Part shown: piece after piece, positions 1 through 8,745 of the stretch
Numbering within the stretch: the first letter of the stretch is position 1
How the letters are laid out: every line of letters starts with the position of its first letter
Program-made: the position numbers and the translations under genes
NCBI RefSeq assembly: GCF_016624945.1
Contig: NZ_JACVUI010000001.1
Location: 310,001 to 374,000 of the forward strand
Source: Acinetobacter sp. S54
Lineage (GTDB): Bacteria > Pseudomonadota > Gammaproteobacteria > Pseudomonadales > Moraxellaceae
DNA: 64,000 nt
Reading direction: 5' to 3'
The notes under the pieces: generated by a model
Databases searched by the model: none
Told to the model about the DNA's origin: nothing
What the model saw: only the letters and a program-made list of their open reading frames with translations

Positions 1-2
1 AG

Positions 3-1355
3 GAATCTGGTTTATTATTTTTAGGTTTACTTTATTGGATTGAATTGTTTATTTTTCAAGCCAAAGATCTACAACAAAATGATATTACAATTGGAAAATC
101 TAAGTTAGTTACTTGGCTTTGGTATGTGGTTGTTATTGCCTTATTGGGTATCGTTTATATAGCATTCCCTTATCTTTCCAGTCCTATAGCAGGCAATCGT
201 GATTTTAATACAATCGAGCGATTACTCACAGAGTCGAGAGTTATATTTTACTATTTAAAGATGATATTTTTCCCTTTATTATCTGATTTAAGTTTATATC
301 ACGATGATTTTACTATTTCAAAATCACTGTTCCAACCCATAACGACAATATATTCAATAGGTGGCTTATTGGTGATTTCAATCATAAGCTTGATCTATGT
401 TAAAAAATATCCTCTTCTACTTTTTGCATGGGGATGGTATTTAATTAGCCAATTAATTGAATCGACATTTATCAGTCTTGAACTTGTTCATGAACATCGA
501 AATTATTTTGGTATATTCGGTTTTATTATTTTAATCGTATATTGTATTACACAAATCAAAAATAATAAAATCAGATCTATTCTTATTTTGGCTGGAAGTG
601 TTTATATTGCAAATTTTGCATTCACAACATGGCAGCGTTCCGAAATTTGGTCAAATCTGGTTGATCAGGCGGCTTATGAAGCTACGATGCATCCACAGTC
701 AGATCGTGCAAACTATCAAATGGCACGTATTTATATGAAACTAATGGTTGAGAACCCTGCCAAACGTGAGGAATATGCTCAACAGGCTTACTATTATTTA
801 CAACAATCTAAAAAAAGCTATTTACCCTCCAATGGTGCATGGTTTGGTGAGCTGCACCTTGCTTCAGAAATGAAGTGGACTATTTCAGAGCAAACCATTC
901 AGGAACTACAACAGCGTTTAGCATTTCGTTCTTTTCTCAATAATAATATTGGGTTCTTAAGTGCATTTTCTGATTGTCAGATTAAAGGGTTTTGTCATGT
1001 GCCTCATGATCAGGCGATATTGATTATTGCTGCTGGTATTGATAATCCTCATGTGAATGATGATGTGCGTGCAGAACTTTATAAACTTCTCGCAAATTAT
1101 TTTGTTTCAGTCATCTCTGATTATAAAAAAGGAGAGGAATTTATGCAGGATGCTTTGCGTTTAAAAAATGATGTGAATGGACATCTTTTATTTTCACAGA
1201 TTTATCGCTTGCAAAACAAGCTCATTTTAGCTCAACAACAGGTGAATCTAGCGAAGCAGTTGGATAGTAAGCAAGTGTGGTTTAAAGAAATTGCTGTAGA
1301 GCATGGAAATATTGAACAGGCTAGAGAAAATATAGGAAAAAAAATTGAAGATTAG
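3..1355 (+). CDS. GT-C-like membrane protein with TPR-like C-terminus (5' truncated)
   Basis: The reading frame is open to the left edge (from base 3), so the true start lies outside the window. The visible part has about five hydrophobic segments in its first 190 residues. A conserved-looking stretch (ESTFISLELVHEHRNYF) resembles the loop seen in TMTC-like and other GT-C membrane glycosyltransferases that carry TPRs. The soluble C-terminal half is helical and TPR-like (YQMARIYMKLM, then paired helices to the end). It probably acts in the inner membrane on a lipid-linked sugar, and the glycosyltransferase and flippase genes that follow support a glycan role. The last 11 bases overlap the next gene, suggesting translational coupling. 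The family assignment is from memory of motifs, and the catalytic region is not visible. Confidence 0.55.
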   Translation, partial: ESGLLFLGLLYWIELFIFQAKDLQQNDITIGKSKLVTWLWYVVVIALLGIVYIAFPYLSSPIAGNRDFNTIERLLTESRVIFYYLKMIFFPLLSDLSLYHDDFTISKSLFQPITTIYSIGGLLVISIISLIYVKKYPLLLFAWGWYLISQLIESTFISLELVHEHRNYFGIFGFIILIVYCITQIKNNKIRSILILAGSVYIANFAFTTWQRSEIWSNLVDQAAYEATMHPQSDRANYQMARIYMKLMVENPAKREEYAQQAYYYLQQSKKSYLPSNGAWFGELHLASEMKWTISEQTIQELQQRLAFRSFLNNNIGFLSAFSDCQIKGFCHVPHDQAILIIAAGIDNPHVNDDVRAELYKLLANYFVSVISDYKKGEEFMQDALRLKNDVNGHLLFSQIYRLQNKLILAQQQVNLAKQLDSKQVWFKEIAVEHGNIEQARENIGKKIED

Positions 1356-2196
1356 TATAGTTCTTCCTGCCAAAAATGAATCAGGGGCAATTGGACAAAC
1401 CATTGAGCACATTCAGCAATTGCAGCTAGCACATGAGATCATCGTGGTGAATGATGGCTCAACTGATCATACTCAAGATGTAGCAGAACAGGCAGGTGCC
1501 AAAGTGGTTTCGCATCCTTATTCTAAAGGTAATGGTGCGGCTATTAAAACAGGTGCACGAACTGCAACAGGTGATGTGATTGTCTTTATGGATGCTGATG
1601 GACAGCACGACCCACAGGATATTCCCCGACTCCTAGAACAAATAGAACAAGGTTATGATTTGGTGGTCGGCGCACGGCAGAAAGGCTCACAAGCCAGCGT
1701 AGGTCGTGGTGTTGCAAATGCACTCTATAACAACTTGGCAACCTATATGACTGAGCAAAAAGTGGAAGACCTCACCTCTGGTTTTCGGGCTGTGCGAGCG
1801 GATAAATTTAGAGAATTTTTATATTTATTACCGAATGGTTTCTCATATCCAACTACTAGCACGATGGCATTTTTCCGTGCAGGTTATTCGGTCACGTATG
1901 TACCGATACATGCCGCTAAACGTATTGGAAAAAGTCATATCAATCCTATAAAAGATGGAATCCGTTTTTTTCTAATCATTTTTAAAATCGCTACACTTTT
2001 TTCACCATTAAAAATGTTCTTACCAATTGCCGTATTATTGTTTTTGATGGCAACAAGTTGGTATGTTTATACACTTTATGAGTATCATCGTTTTACCAAT
2101 ATGAGTGCACTATTTTATACAGGCAGCATTATGATTTTTTTGATGGGCTTAATTTCAGAGCAAGTTACAGCATTGATGTATAAGGATAGTGATTAA
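1345..2196 (+). CDS. Family 2 glycosyltransferase (DPM1/polyprenyl-phosphate type) with C-terminal membrane anchor
   Basis: This is a GT-A fold glycosyltransferase that probably moves a sugar from a nucleotide sugar to polyprenyl phosphate. The N-terminus (ISIVLPAKNE) and VVNDGSTD are typical of GT2 nucleotide binding, and FMDADGQHDPQDI supplies the metal-binding DxD-like motif. Two hydrophobic segments near residues 215-240 and 255-280 anchor it in the inner membrane. The start is a TTG with an AGGA about 8 bases upstream, and it overlaps the preceding gene by 11 bases; no ATG fits the conserved N-terminus. The gene is followed after 5 bases by the ABC exporter, so the two are likely co-transcribed. 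The sugar donor and acceptor are unknown. Confidence 0.85.
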   Translation: MKISIVLPAKNESGAIGQTIEHIQQLQLAHEIIVVNDGSTDHTQDVAEQAGAKVVSHPYSKGNGAAIKTGARTATGDVIVFMDADGQHDPQDIPRLLEQIEQGYDLVVGARQKGSQASVGRGVANALYNNLATYMTEQKVEDLTSGFRAVRADKFREFLYLLPNGFSYPTTSTMAFFRAGYSVTYVPIHAAKRIGKSHINPIKDGIRFFLIIFKIATLFSPLKMFLPIAVLLFLMATSWYVYTLYEYHRFTNMSALFYTGSIMIFLMGLISEQVTALMYKDSD

Positions 2197-2201
2197 AATA
2201 A

Positions 2202-3905
2202 ATGCTAATAGACCTAAAAAAGCTTTGGGGAATTCTTACTTCGCTAGAACAACGTAAAGCCATAATAATGCTGGTCTTGATCACATTAATGGCAATGGCG
2301 GAAACAGGCGGTGTTATTTCTATCATGCCTTTTCTAGCTGTGTTGGCGCGTACAGACGTTATCTTTGAAAACTCATGGCTAAATTGGGCTTACACCACAT
2401 TTAATTTCACCAGCAGTAAAGATTTCATGCAAGCATTAGGCGTGATTTCTATTGCTATGGTTGTTGGTTCTTCACTGTTTAAAACAGTAACATTGCATAT
2501 TGTAAACAGATTTGTATTTTTTCTGCGCCACCGTTTGAGCGTGCGGCTTTTAGAGCGGTATTTACAACAACCTTATGAATTTTTCTTAATGCATAATTCA
2601 TCGTTGCTTAGCCGCAATGTGCTGTCTGAAATTGATGAGTTATTAAATGGTTTAATAAAGCCTATTTCCCAGCTTATTGCTCAAGGTGCTGTAGTTGTCG
2701 CAATACTGGTGCTTTTATTCGTTTATAACCCTGTTACTGCAGTCTTTATTGTTCTTTCAGTAAGTACCTTATATGGTGCAATTTATCTGTTAGTGCGAAA
2801 ACGATTAAACCGTATAGGGCACGAGCGCCAGCTTAGCAACGGGAAACGGTTTCAGGCTTGTAATGAGGTGCTCGGTGGTATTAAGGATGTAAAAATCACT
2901 CAAACGGGTGGTATGTATTTAGAGCAATTTTCATTTTCTTCTCGAAATTTTGCTCGCCATCAAGCTACCGCCGAAACTTTGTCCCAGTCACCACTATATA
3001 TTGTTGAAGCTGTAGGCTATACAGGGTTAATCATTCTTGCCTTAATTTTAATGGCTACCAGTAATGATATTGCTCATGTTTTACCAGCCTTAGGTTTATA
3101 TGGGTTTGCGGCATTTAGACTCTTACCCTCTGCTCAAATTATGTATCGTGGCTTGGCTCAACTAAAATTTTCCTCTGCTAGTTTAGATGTTCTTTACCAA
3201 GGGTTATCTCTACTTAGTCAAACTCCAAAAGAGGAGATAAAACAGCTATTGCTAAAACATGAAATCCGTTTAGAGAATATTCATTATGCTTATCCAAGTA
3301 CGCCCGATAAAAAAGTGTTCAACGGTCTGAATTTAACGATTAAGGTAAATACCAGCCTTGGCATTAAAGGTACCAGCGGTACGGGAAAAAGCACCCTAAT
3401 GGATATTTTGCTTGGGCTGCTTCAAGGCCAACAAGGAAAACTCTATATAGATGATGTTGAAATAAATCAAAACAATGTACAAGCATGGCAAAAATCTGTT
3501 GGTTATGTTACTCAGCACATATTTTTAGCAGATGCTACTGTAGCCGAAAATATTGCCTTGGGTATTCCTAAAGAACATATCAACCAAGTCGCCCTAGAAA
3601 AAGCTGCCAAAGCTGCACAAATTCATCATTTTGTGAAAAATAACTTGGAGCAAGGCTATCAAACCATGCTTGGTGAACGAGGCATTCGTCTATCTGGTGG
3701 TCAGAGACAACGTATTGGCATTGCTCGCGCACTTTATCATGACCCCAGCGTATTATTTATGGATGAAGCGACTAGTGCACTTGATACCGAAACTGAAGCT
3801 GCATTCAATGAAGCTGTGCAACAATTATCAGGACAGAAAACTATTATCGTGATTGCACACAGAGAAACTTCACTAAACATGTGTGATTCAATTTTGGAAT
3901 TGTGA
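2202..3905 (+). CDS. ABC transporter, fused permease and ATPase (MsbA/PglK-like flippase)
   Basis: This 567-residue half-transporter has six predicted membrane helices in residues 1-330 followed by a nucleotide-binding domain. The Walker A motif GTSGTGKST lies near residue 390, the signature LSGGQRQR near 497, and the Walker B/D-loop is FMDEATSALD. The layout is that of type IV exporters that flip lipid-linked sugars (MsbA, PglK). Its position between a polyprenyl-phosphate-type glycosyltransferase and further glycan genes suggests that it moves a lipid-linked oligosaccharide across the inner membrane. The substrate is inferred from context only. The ATG start at 2202 lies 5 bases after the preceding stop. 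Confidence 0.85.
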   Translation: MLIDLKKLWGILTSLEQRKAIIMLVLITLMAMAETGGVISIMPFLAVLARTDVIFENSWLNWAYTTFNFTSSKDFMQALGVISIAMVVGSSLFKTVTLHIVNRFVFFLRHRLSVRLLERYLQQPYEFFLMHNSSLLSRNVLSEIDELLNGLIKPISQLIAQGAVVVAILVLLFVYNPVTAVFIVLSVSTLYGAIYLLVRKRLNRIGHERQLSNGKRFQACNEVLGGIKDVKITQTGGMYLEQFSFSSRNFARHQATAETLSQSPLYIVEAVGYTGLIILALILMATSNDIAHVLPALGLYGFAAFRLLPSAQIMYRGLAQLKFSSASLDVLYQGLSLLSQTPKEEIKQLLLKHEIRLENIHYAYPSTPDKKVFNGLNLTIKVNTSLGIKGTSGTGKSTLMDILLGLLQGQQGKLYIDDVEINQNNVQAWQKSVGYVTQHIFLADATVAENIALGIPKEHINQVALEKAAKAAQIHHFVKNNLEQGYQTMLGERGIRLSGGQRQRIGIARALYHDPSVLFMDEATSALDTETEAAFNEAVQQLSGQKTIIVIAHRETSLNMCDSILEL

Positions 3906-3920
3906 TAAGGGTTTTTTAGC

Positions 3921-5213
3921 ATGCAGAACGTTCAACGTAAATTTATAAAGTTTTTATTTTGGATTAAAACAATTTTGATTAATCCTTTCAAAATATTTTT
4001 TGCTAAAATTATGTATGAAAAAAATAAAAATCGAATCTTCAAATTAAAAAATAAAGAATGTATTCGAGTTGTTTTTCTAGTTGCCAATAAGAGTATATGG
4101 AAAGCGGATCACATATTTAACGACATGTTAAAAGATAATTTTTTTGACCCTTTGGTGTTAGTTATACCCACCACTGGTATAAAAAAAGAGTTACAAAGTG
4201 AGCTGCTTAGCAACACTTACCAGTACTTTTTAGAAAAAATGTATCCAACAATTAGTTCATTTGATGAAAAGAATAACTGTTGGATAAGGTTAGAAAATCT
4301 AGTTCCCGACATTTTATTTTTTTCGAGTCCACACAAACAAACCGTAAAAGAATATTATGAGACTGCTTATAAAAAATATCCTTCTTGTTATGCTGGCTAT
4401 GGTATGCACACTGCAAGATATGGCTTAAACCAAGGGCAATATAATAAATGGTTTCATAATTCATTATGGAAAGTATTTGTACAAAATCAAAACATGGTGG
4501 AAGATTACCAGCGTTACTCCAATATAAAAAAAGACCATATACATTTAGTCTTAGATAACATTGTTGAAGATCTTACGAATCCTGAAAGAAAAGAAATGGC
4601 TGCATGGGAAAATAGCGATACAAAAAAAAGAATTATTTGGGCACCGCATCATACAATAAACAAAAACGATCCTTTACAGCTTGCCACATTCTTACAATAT
4701 GCTGACTTCTTTCAGCAGTTGGCGGAGCGAACAAAAGAGCATGTTATCTGGTGCTTTAAGCCTCATCCTGTTTTAAAAAATAAACTGTATTGTCATCCTA
4801 GCTGGGGAAAAGAAAGAACAGATGAATACTATACGTACTGGGAAAACTCAGACCATAGCCAAATTAATGAGGGAGAGTATATTGATCTTTTTCGACAATC
4901 AGATGCTTTAGTTCATGATTCAGCCTCATTTATTGCAGAATACCACTTCACTCAGAAGCCAATGCTGTATTTAATGACAGACCATACAAAAGCTCACTTA
5001 AACGAATTTGGATCTATGTGTTTAGAGGCTGCAAATGAAGCTTGGAATATAAATGACATTGAAAATTTTGTATACAATGTTATTGATGAAACTATTTCTG
5101 TAAAACACCAACAGAAAGCGCTTATAGATAAATATTTTCAGGATTTAAACAATGGGAATGGTTTTTTGAGTGTCATTAGTATAATTAAAAATGGGATTAA
5201 ACAGGTTCACTAA
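3921..5213 (+). CDS. CDP-glycerol glycerophosphotransferase-like protein (TagB/TagF family)
   Basis: The 430-residue protein has the hallmark C-terminal GT-B-like blocks of the CDP-glycerol:polyglycerophosphate transferase family: IIWAPHHT at residues 239-246, FKPHP at 279-283 and SDALVHDSASFIAEY at 327-341. That family transfers a phospho-alcohol from a CDP donor to a sugar hydroxyl, forming a phosphodiester. The N-terminal 30 residues are basic and hydrophobic and may associate with the membrane. The gene is noticeably more A-rich than its neighbours, a possible sign of transfer. It lies 2 bases before a cytidylyltransferase gene, so its donor is probably the product of that enzyme rather than CDP-glycerol itself. 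Family membership is fairly secure; the substrate is not known. Confidence 0.75.
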   Translation: MQNVQRKFIKFLFWIKTILINPFKIFFAKIMYEKNKNRIFKLKNKECIRVVFLVANKSIWKADHIFNDMLKDNFFDPLVLVIPTTGIKKELQSELLSNTYQYFLEKMYPTISSFDEKNNCWIRLENLVPDILFFSSPHKQTVKEYYETAYKKYPSCYAGYGMHTARYGLNQGQYNKWFHNSLWKVFVQNQNMVEDYQRYSNIKKDHIHLVLDNIVEDLTNPERKEMAAWENSDTKKRIIWAPHHTINKNDPLQLATFLQYADFFQQLAERTKEHVIWCFKPHPVLKNKLYCHPSWGKERTDEYYTYWENSDHSQINEGEYIDLFRQSDALVHDSASFIAEYHFTQKPMLYLMTDHTKAHLNEFGSMCLEAANEAWNINDIENFVYNVIDETISVKHQQKALIDKYFQDLNNGNGFLSVISIIKNGIKQVH

Positions 5214-5215
5214 TT

Positions 5216-6226
5216 ATGAAAGCTATATTTCTAGGTAAGTTTCAGCCTCCCCATTTAGGACATATAAGAACAATTATTCGATTATCTGCACAATACAACA
5301 GTGTTATCGTAGGTATTACACAAAGCGAACCTTCGATGATGCCATTTGAAGAAGTGAAGACAACTATCCAAGAGGTTATAAGTGCTTATAAAAATATCGA
5401 AGTGGTTTTAATTGCTGGAAGTATTGAAGGTGGCACGGCAGCTATTGACACCCTTTCATTCGATGTGGTTGTCAGTGGCAATCACAAGGTATTAAATATC
5501 TTAAAAAAACAGGGTTTTCAAACAGAGTTTTGTGAAAGAACGGAAGGCATAGGTTATAGCGGCAGCGAAATCCGTTCGTTATCGCATGTGGTTACTAGCG
5601 ATGCTCTTTCTAAAGAAAAGGCTCTCAAAGGCACTGTTCAACTCATCTCAGTGGCAGATTTAAAACCTCTTGAAAAAGTATTACCTGTCCATTTTAAAAA
5701 CATAGAAAAAATGATTTTTGATGATGGATTTATTAAAAAACCTCTCATTGTTGATCAAAAATTTAAAGTCATACTTGATGGGTCACATCGCTATGCATTT
5801 TTGTTAAAGTATGGCTTTAAATTTGCACCTGTTATCTTTATCGACTATAGCGACGAGTCGATCTTTGTAGGAAATCATCTAAAGCATCGTTATTTAAGAG
5901 ATAGTTCTTTCACTATTAACAAAAACGTAGTAATTGAAAAAGCCCTGCACGAGCAACTTCTTGACGCAAGAACCACAAGGCATTTCTTTCCATTCAGAAA
6001 AGAAGATTTTATTGTGTCATTGGGACGTTTAGAGCAAGGCAAAGAAAGGAATATTGATTTTCTTATTCAAGATATTTCGATTGAAAAAGAAATTGCTATT
6101 GATAAAGCATATATAAAAGAATTAGATGAAGAGGTTGAAATTCTCCAAGCTTATGAAGATGAACAGCGTGGTGTTAAGAAATATCTCACCAAGCAATTAA
6201 AAATGATGCAAGAGAGAAATAATTAA
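5216..6226 (+). CDS. Fused TagD-like cytidylyltransferase and SerK-like (ParB/Srx fold) serine kinase
   Basis: Two enzymes appear fused. Residues 1-125 form a nucleotidyltransferase: HLGH at 13-16 is the HxGH motif, and RTEGIGYSGSEIR at 108-120 matches the RTxGISTT-type motif of glycerol-3-phosphate cytidylyltransferases. Residues about 138-275 match the free serine kinase SerK/SbnI branch of the ParB/sulfiredoxin superfamily. LKPLEK (149-154) aligns with the SerK LKPHE motif, placing E153 at the catalytic glutamate; DGSHRY (188-193) matches DGHHR; and RTTRHFFPF (252-260) matches the C-terminal KTTRH motif, all as I recall that family. The last 60 residues are charged and helical. The inferred chemistry is serine to O-phosphoserine to CDP-serine. 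The next gene starts immediately at its stop. Both domains look catalytically complete; the true alcohol substrate is inferred. Confidence 0.75.
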   Translation: MKAIFLGKFQPPHLGHIRTIIRLSAQYNSVIVGITQSEPSMMPFEEVKTTIQEVISAYKNIEVVLIAGSIEGGTAAIDTLSFDVVVSGNHKVLNILKKQGFQTEFCERTEGIGYSGSEIRSLSHVVTSDALSKEKALKGTVQLISVADLKPLEKVLPVHFKNIEKMIFDDGFIKKPLIVDQKFKVILDGSHRYAFLLKYGFKFAPVIFIDYSDESIFVGNHLKHRYLRDSSFTINKNVVIEKALHEQLLDARTTRHFFPFRKEDFIVSLGRLEQGKERNIDFLIQDISIEKEIAIDKAYIKELDEEVEILQAYEDEQRGVKKYLTKQLKMMQERNN

Positions 6227-6957
6227 TGCCACACATAGAACCAAAAAATATTCCACAAGTGTGGCCAAAGAACGAAAAAACACTTGGTGTAATCGGAATG
6301 TCGCCATTCGCAACACTCAATTTTTTGAATGTTTTTTATAGTTTGATTCATGCAGAGAAAGAGTGGCAATACCCGCGTATTCTACTTGATATGAACACAA
6401 AAATACCAAGTAGAGGGCGCTTCTTTGAGCTGGGAGAAGAAGATCCAAGCCCATATATTGCACAAACTATCGCAGAACTTTACCAACAAGGTGCGGATTA
6501 CGTTTTAATTCCATGCAATACAGTTCATATACTCCAAAAAGATTGGGGATGCGATAGCCCTATTCCGATTATCAGTATTATTGATGCAGTTAAAGAAGAG
6601 GCGTTAAAACACATTAATGCAATTACTCCCTTAGGTACAAAAACAACAACGAGTAAACGGGTTTACTCTATACCTTTAGAAAAGGCTGGGTTAAAAGTAA
6701 GGGATATTAATCAACAAGAGCAAAGTATTATTAGTGCTGTTATAGAGGAAGTTAAACAAGAAGGTCAATTGGTTCATAATCGAGACGAGTTGAGCAGCCT
6801 GTTGGTTACATTGAAAAGGGATGGAGTTGGCACGATTATTCTAGGCTGTACAGAGTTGTCATGTATAACAGAATTTATTAAACAACATGGAATTCATTTT
6901 ATTGATTCAAATTCTGTGTTAGCTCAAAAAGCTGTTGATTTGATTATGGAGGGGTGA
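6226..6957 (+). CDS. Aspartate/glutamate racemase family protein
   Basis: This 243-residue protein of the cofactor-independent Asp/Glu racemase superfamily keeps both catalytic cysteines: C97 in IPCNTVH and C208 in LGCTELS. The N-terminal GVIGMSPFAT replaces the usual GGMGP loop. The enzyme probably epimerises the alpha carbon of an acidic or phosphorylated amino acid. Its ATG overlaps the last base of the upstream kinase/cytidylyltransferase gene, and its end abuts the methyltransferase gene, so all three are probably translated together. In this setting it may produce a D-amino acid or a D-phospho-amino acid for the glycan modification; that is inference. A housekeeping MurI role is unlikely because MurI sequences keep different flanking motifs. 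Confidence 0.75.
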   Translation: MPHIEPKNIPQVWPKNEKTLGVIGMSPFATLNFLNVFYSLIHAEKEWQYPRILLDMNTKIPSRGRFFELGEEDPSPYIAQTIAELYQQGADYVLIPCNTVHILQKDWGCDSPIPIISIIDAVKEEALKHINAITPLGTKTTTSKRVYSIPLEKAGLKVRDINQQEQSIISAVIEEVKQEGQLVHNRDELSSLLVTLKRDGVGTIILGCTELSCITEFIKQHGIHFIDSNSVLAQKAVDLIMEG

Positions 6958-6959
6958 AA

Positions 6960-7712
6960 ATGGCACGAATTTATTCTAATAAGGGTGAAAAACCCACTAT
7001 TGATCAATTAGAAGTTCTTGGTTTTTTTGAAGCAAGAGCTGAAAAAGTGAGAATGCACGATGTGAATTACAAGCAGGCAGTTATCTATCAAGATAAAAAA
7101 CCCGATTTAGCTGAAGCACGTGATCAAGCAGAAAAATTACTATTACTGCCTAAATTTGCTTTAACTAGTAAAGAGCGCTTTTTAGATGTTGGTTGTGGAA
7201 CTGGACGCTGGCTTCACGAGCTATACCAACAGGTAGCCTATTACCACGGTATAGATGCTTCAAATGGTTTGATTGAAATTGCAAAACAACAATTTAACCA
7301 ACCACATATTCGTTTAACTTGTTTAAATGCTGAAAACATAAGCCTAAATACCTTATCTGAAACTCAGCCCTTTGATCGAATTTTAAATGTTGGTGTGATG
7401 ATGTATTTGAATGAACCTGAACTTCAAAAATACCTATCTGCTATTCCATCTTTATTGGCAGAAAATGGTTTCCTTATTGTAAGAGAACCAATTGCTTTAG
7501 AAAAAAGGCTAACCTTAGATTTACATTACTCTGAAGATATGGAGCAAAGTTATAGTGCTATTTACCGTACTGAAAATGAATTGCTTGAACTAATGAGTGA
7601 AGCATTTAATAATAAGTTGCAGTTAATAGAAAGTGACTTTGTCTTCAAAGAAGCAGAACTCAATCATCGTTCAGAAACCAAAATGAAATATTTTGTGTTT
7701 AAAGCCCATTAG
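6960..7712 (+). CDS. Class I SAM-dependent methyltransferase
   Basis: The glycine-rich motif I, FLDVGCGTGRW, lies near residues 74-84, and a Rossmann-type pattern follows. The ATG at 6960 is preferred because GGAGGGG sits at 6948-6954; a GTG at 6954 is possible but lies inside that ribosome-binding site. The N-terminal segment (FFEARAEK, then YQDKKPDLAEARDQAEKLLLLP) reminds me of methyltransferases found in Campylobacter capsule-modification loci, but that is from memory. As the last gene of the rightward run, it may O- or N-methylate the phospho-amino-acid group or its CDP precursor. The gene ends one base short of a convergent glycosyltransferase gene with no obvious terminator between them. 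Confidence 0.75.
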   Translation: MARIYSNKGEKPTIDQLEVLGFFEARAEKVRMHDVNYKQAVIYQDKKPDLAEARDQAEKLLLLPKFALTSKERFLDVGCGTGRWLHELYQQVAYYHGIDASNGLIEIAKQQFNQPHIRLTCLNAENISLNTLSETQPFDRILNVGVMMYLNEPELQKYLSAIPSLLAENGFLIVREPIALEKRLTLDLHYSEDMEQSYSAIYRTENELLELMSEAFNNKLQLIESDFVFKEAELNHRSETKMKYFVFKAH

Positions 7713-7713
7713 T

Positions 7714-8745
7714 TTAGATTCGGTCTGAACTAATAGGCTTAAACAAAGCGCCATAAACTTCTACGTACTGATGAACCATTTTATCAATTTTAAAATTCCT
7801 TTCTGTATATGAACGGGCACTCAATGACATTTCTTTCTGTAATCCTGTAGTTTCCTTTAGTGTTCTAATTGCTTCAACAAAACTTTGAACATTATTTTTT
7901 TCGCATAAGAACCCCGTTTTTCCATGCTGGACAATTTCAGGCAAAGCGGAACCATTTGTTGTGATAACAGGTAATCCACATGCTTGTGCTTCTATGGCAA
8001 CTAGGCCAAACCCTTCACTGCGTGTAGGAAACAGTAATGCATCGACTTGTTGCATGGCATTAATTACTTCGTCTTGGCTTAAATACCCGATATTTACCAT
8101 GTTATCAGGCATATTTTTTTGTTCTAATTCTGCTGATTGTTTACCAGTGAAATATAGTACATAATTTTCACCGAGATCTTTCATAATTGGTTCAAGAAGA
8201 TCAACCCCCTTAAGTTGTTTCCAACCACCAACATATAACAACTGAAAAGGATTATTAACTTTATTGCTTTTCATTGGCACAAACTTCTTTGAGTCAATAC
8301 CGTTATAAATAACACTGATTGGAATATCGATAACATGCTGTTGCGTAATGCTAGCAGCAAACCGGCTAACTGCAGCCATTTTATCTGCACGTCGTATAGT
8401 TTTTCGTTCTATATTCTTAATCCAATAATTATGGTATTGGGTTCTCAAAAAACCTTTATAAGGTTGCAGTTCTGGGTCATGAATTGAGTGGTGTAATGTA
8501 GCAACTACAGGGAAGTTGCTAGGAATAAATCGAGGATGTAGCCATGTATTAATATGAGCTACTGTTGCCCATTCAGGCACTTCAGGCTTGTGTACGAACC
8601 AAGGTAAATACTCAGCATGATGAGGCAACCATGTGATTTCAGCATGGATGCCTAGCTTGTTAAGCTCTTTCACCAACGTTATTGTAAAAACATCCGTGCC
8701 TGTGCCGCATTTTACCGTTGGGAACCATATCCCTAATTTTTTCAT
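7714..8745 (-). CDS. Family 4 glycosyltransferase (GT-B)
   Basis: The 343-residue protein shows the GT4 layout. An N-terminal acceptor domain starts KLGIWFPTVKCGTG, and the C-terminal donor domain has LLYVGGWKQLKG and the EGFGLVAIE block (the E-x7-E motif), followed by GLPVITTNGSALPEIV. It is a cytoplasmic retaining glycosyltransferase that uses a nucleotide sugar. Its ATG overlaps the stop of the upstream GT4 gene by 4 bases (ATGA), so the two form a coupled pair transcribed leftward, converging on the methyltransferase gene. The pair probably adds sugars to the same glycan as the rightward cluster. Sugar specificity cannot be read from the sequence. Confidence 0.85.
   Translation of the reverse strand: MKKLGIWFPTVKCGTGTDVFTITLVKELNKLGIHAEITWLPHHAEYLPWFVHKPEVPEWATVAHINTWLHPRFIPSNFPVVATLHHSIHDPELQPYKGFLRTQYHNYWIKNIERKTIRRADKMAAVSRFAASITQQHVIDIPISVIYNGIDSKKFVPMKSNKVNNPFQLLYVGGWKQLKGVDLLEPIMKDLGENYVLYFTGKQSAELEQKNMPDNMVNIGYLSQDEVINAMQQVDALLFPTRSEGFGLVAIEAQACGLPVITTNGSALPEIVQHGKTGFLCEKNNVQSFVEAIRTLKETTGLQKEMSLSARSYTERNFKIDKMVHQYVEVYGALFKPISSDRI

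Noticed and set aside
3737..3922. Minus-strand protein within the ABC transporter gene
   Set aside because: It is a shadow of the ATPase signature and Walker B region with no ribosome-binding site or protein-like composition.
3921..5213. Teichoic acid synthesis
   Set aside because: A TagB/F-like gene and a TagD-like domain occur, but the genome is clearly Gram-negative and no glycerol-phosphate polymer genes accompany them.
3921..7712. Campylobacter-type O-methyl phosphoramidate pathway
   Set aside because: There is no glutamine kinase or amidotransferase-like hydrolase; the kinase domain here is of the SerK type, so only the general CDP-donor logic is shared.
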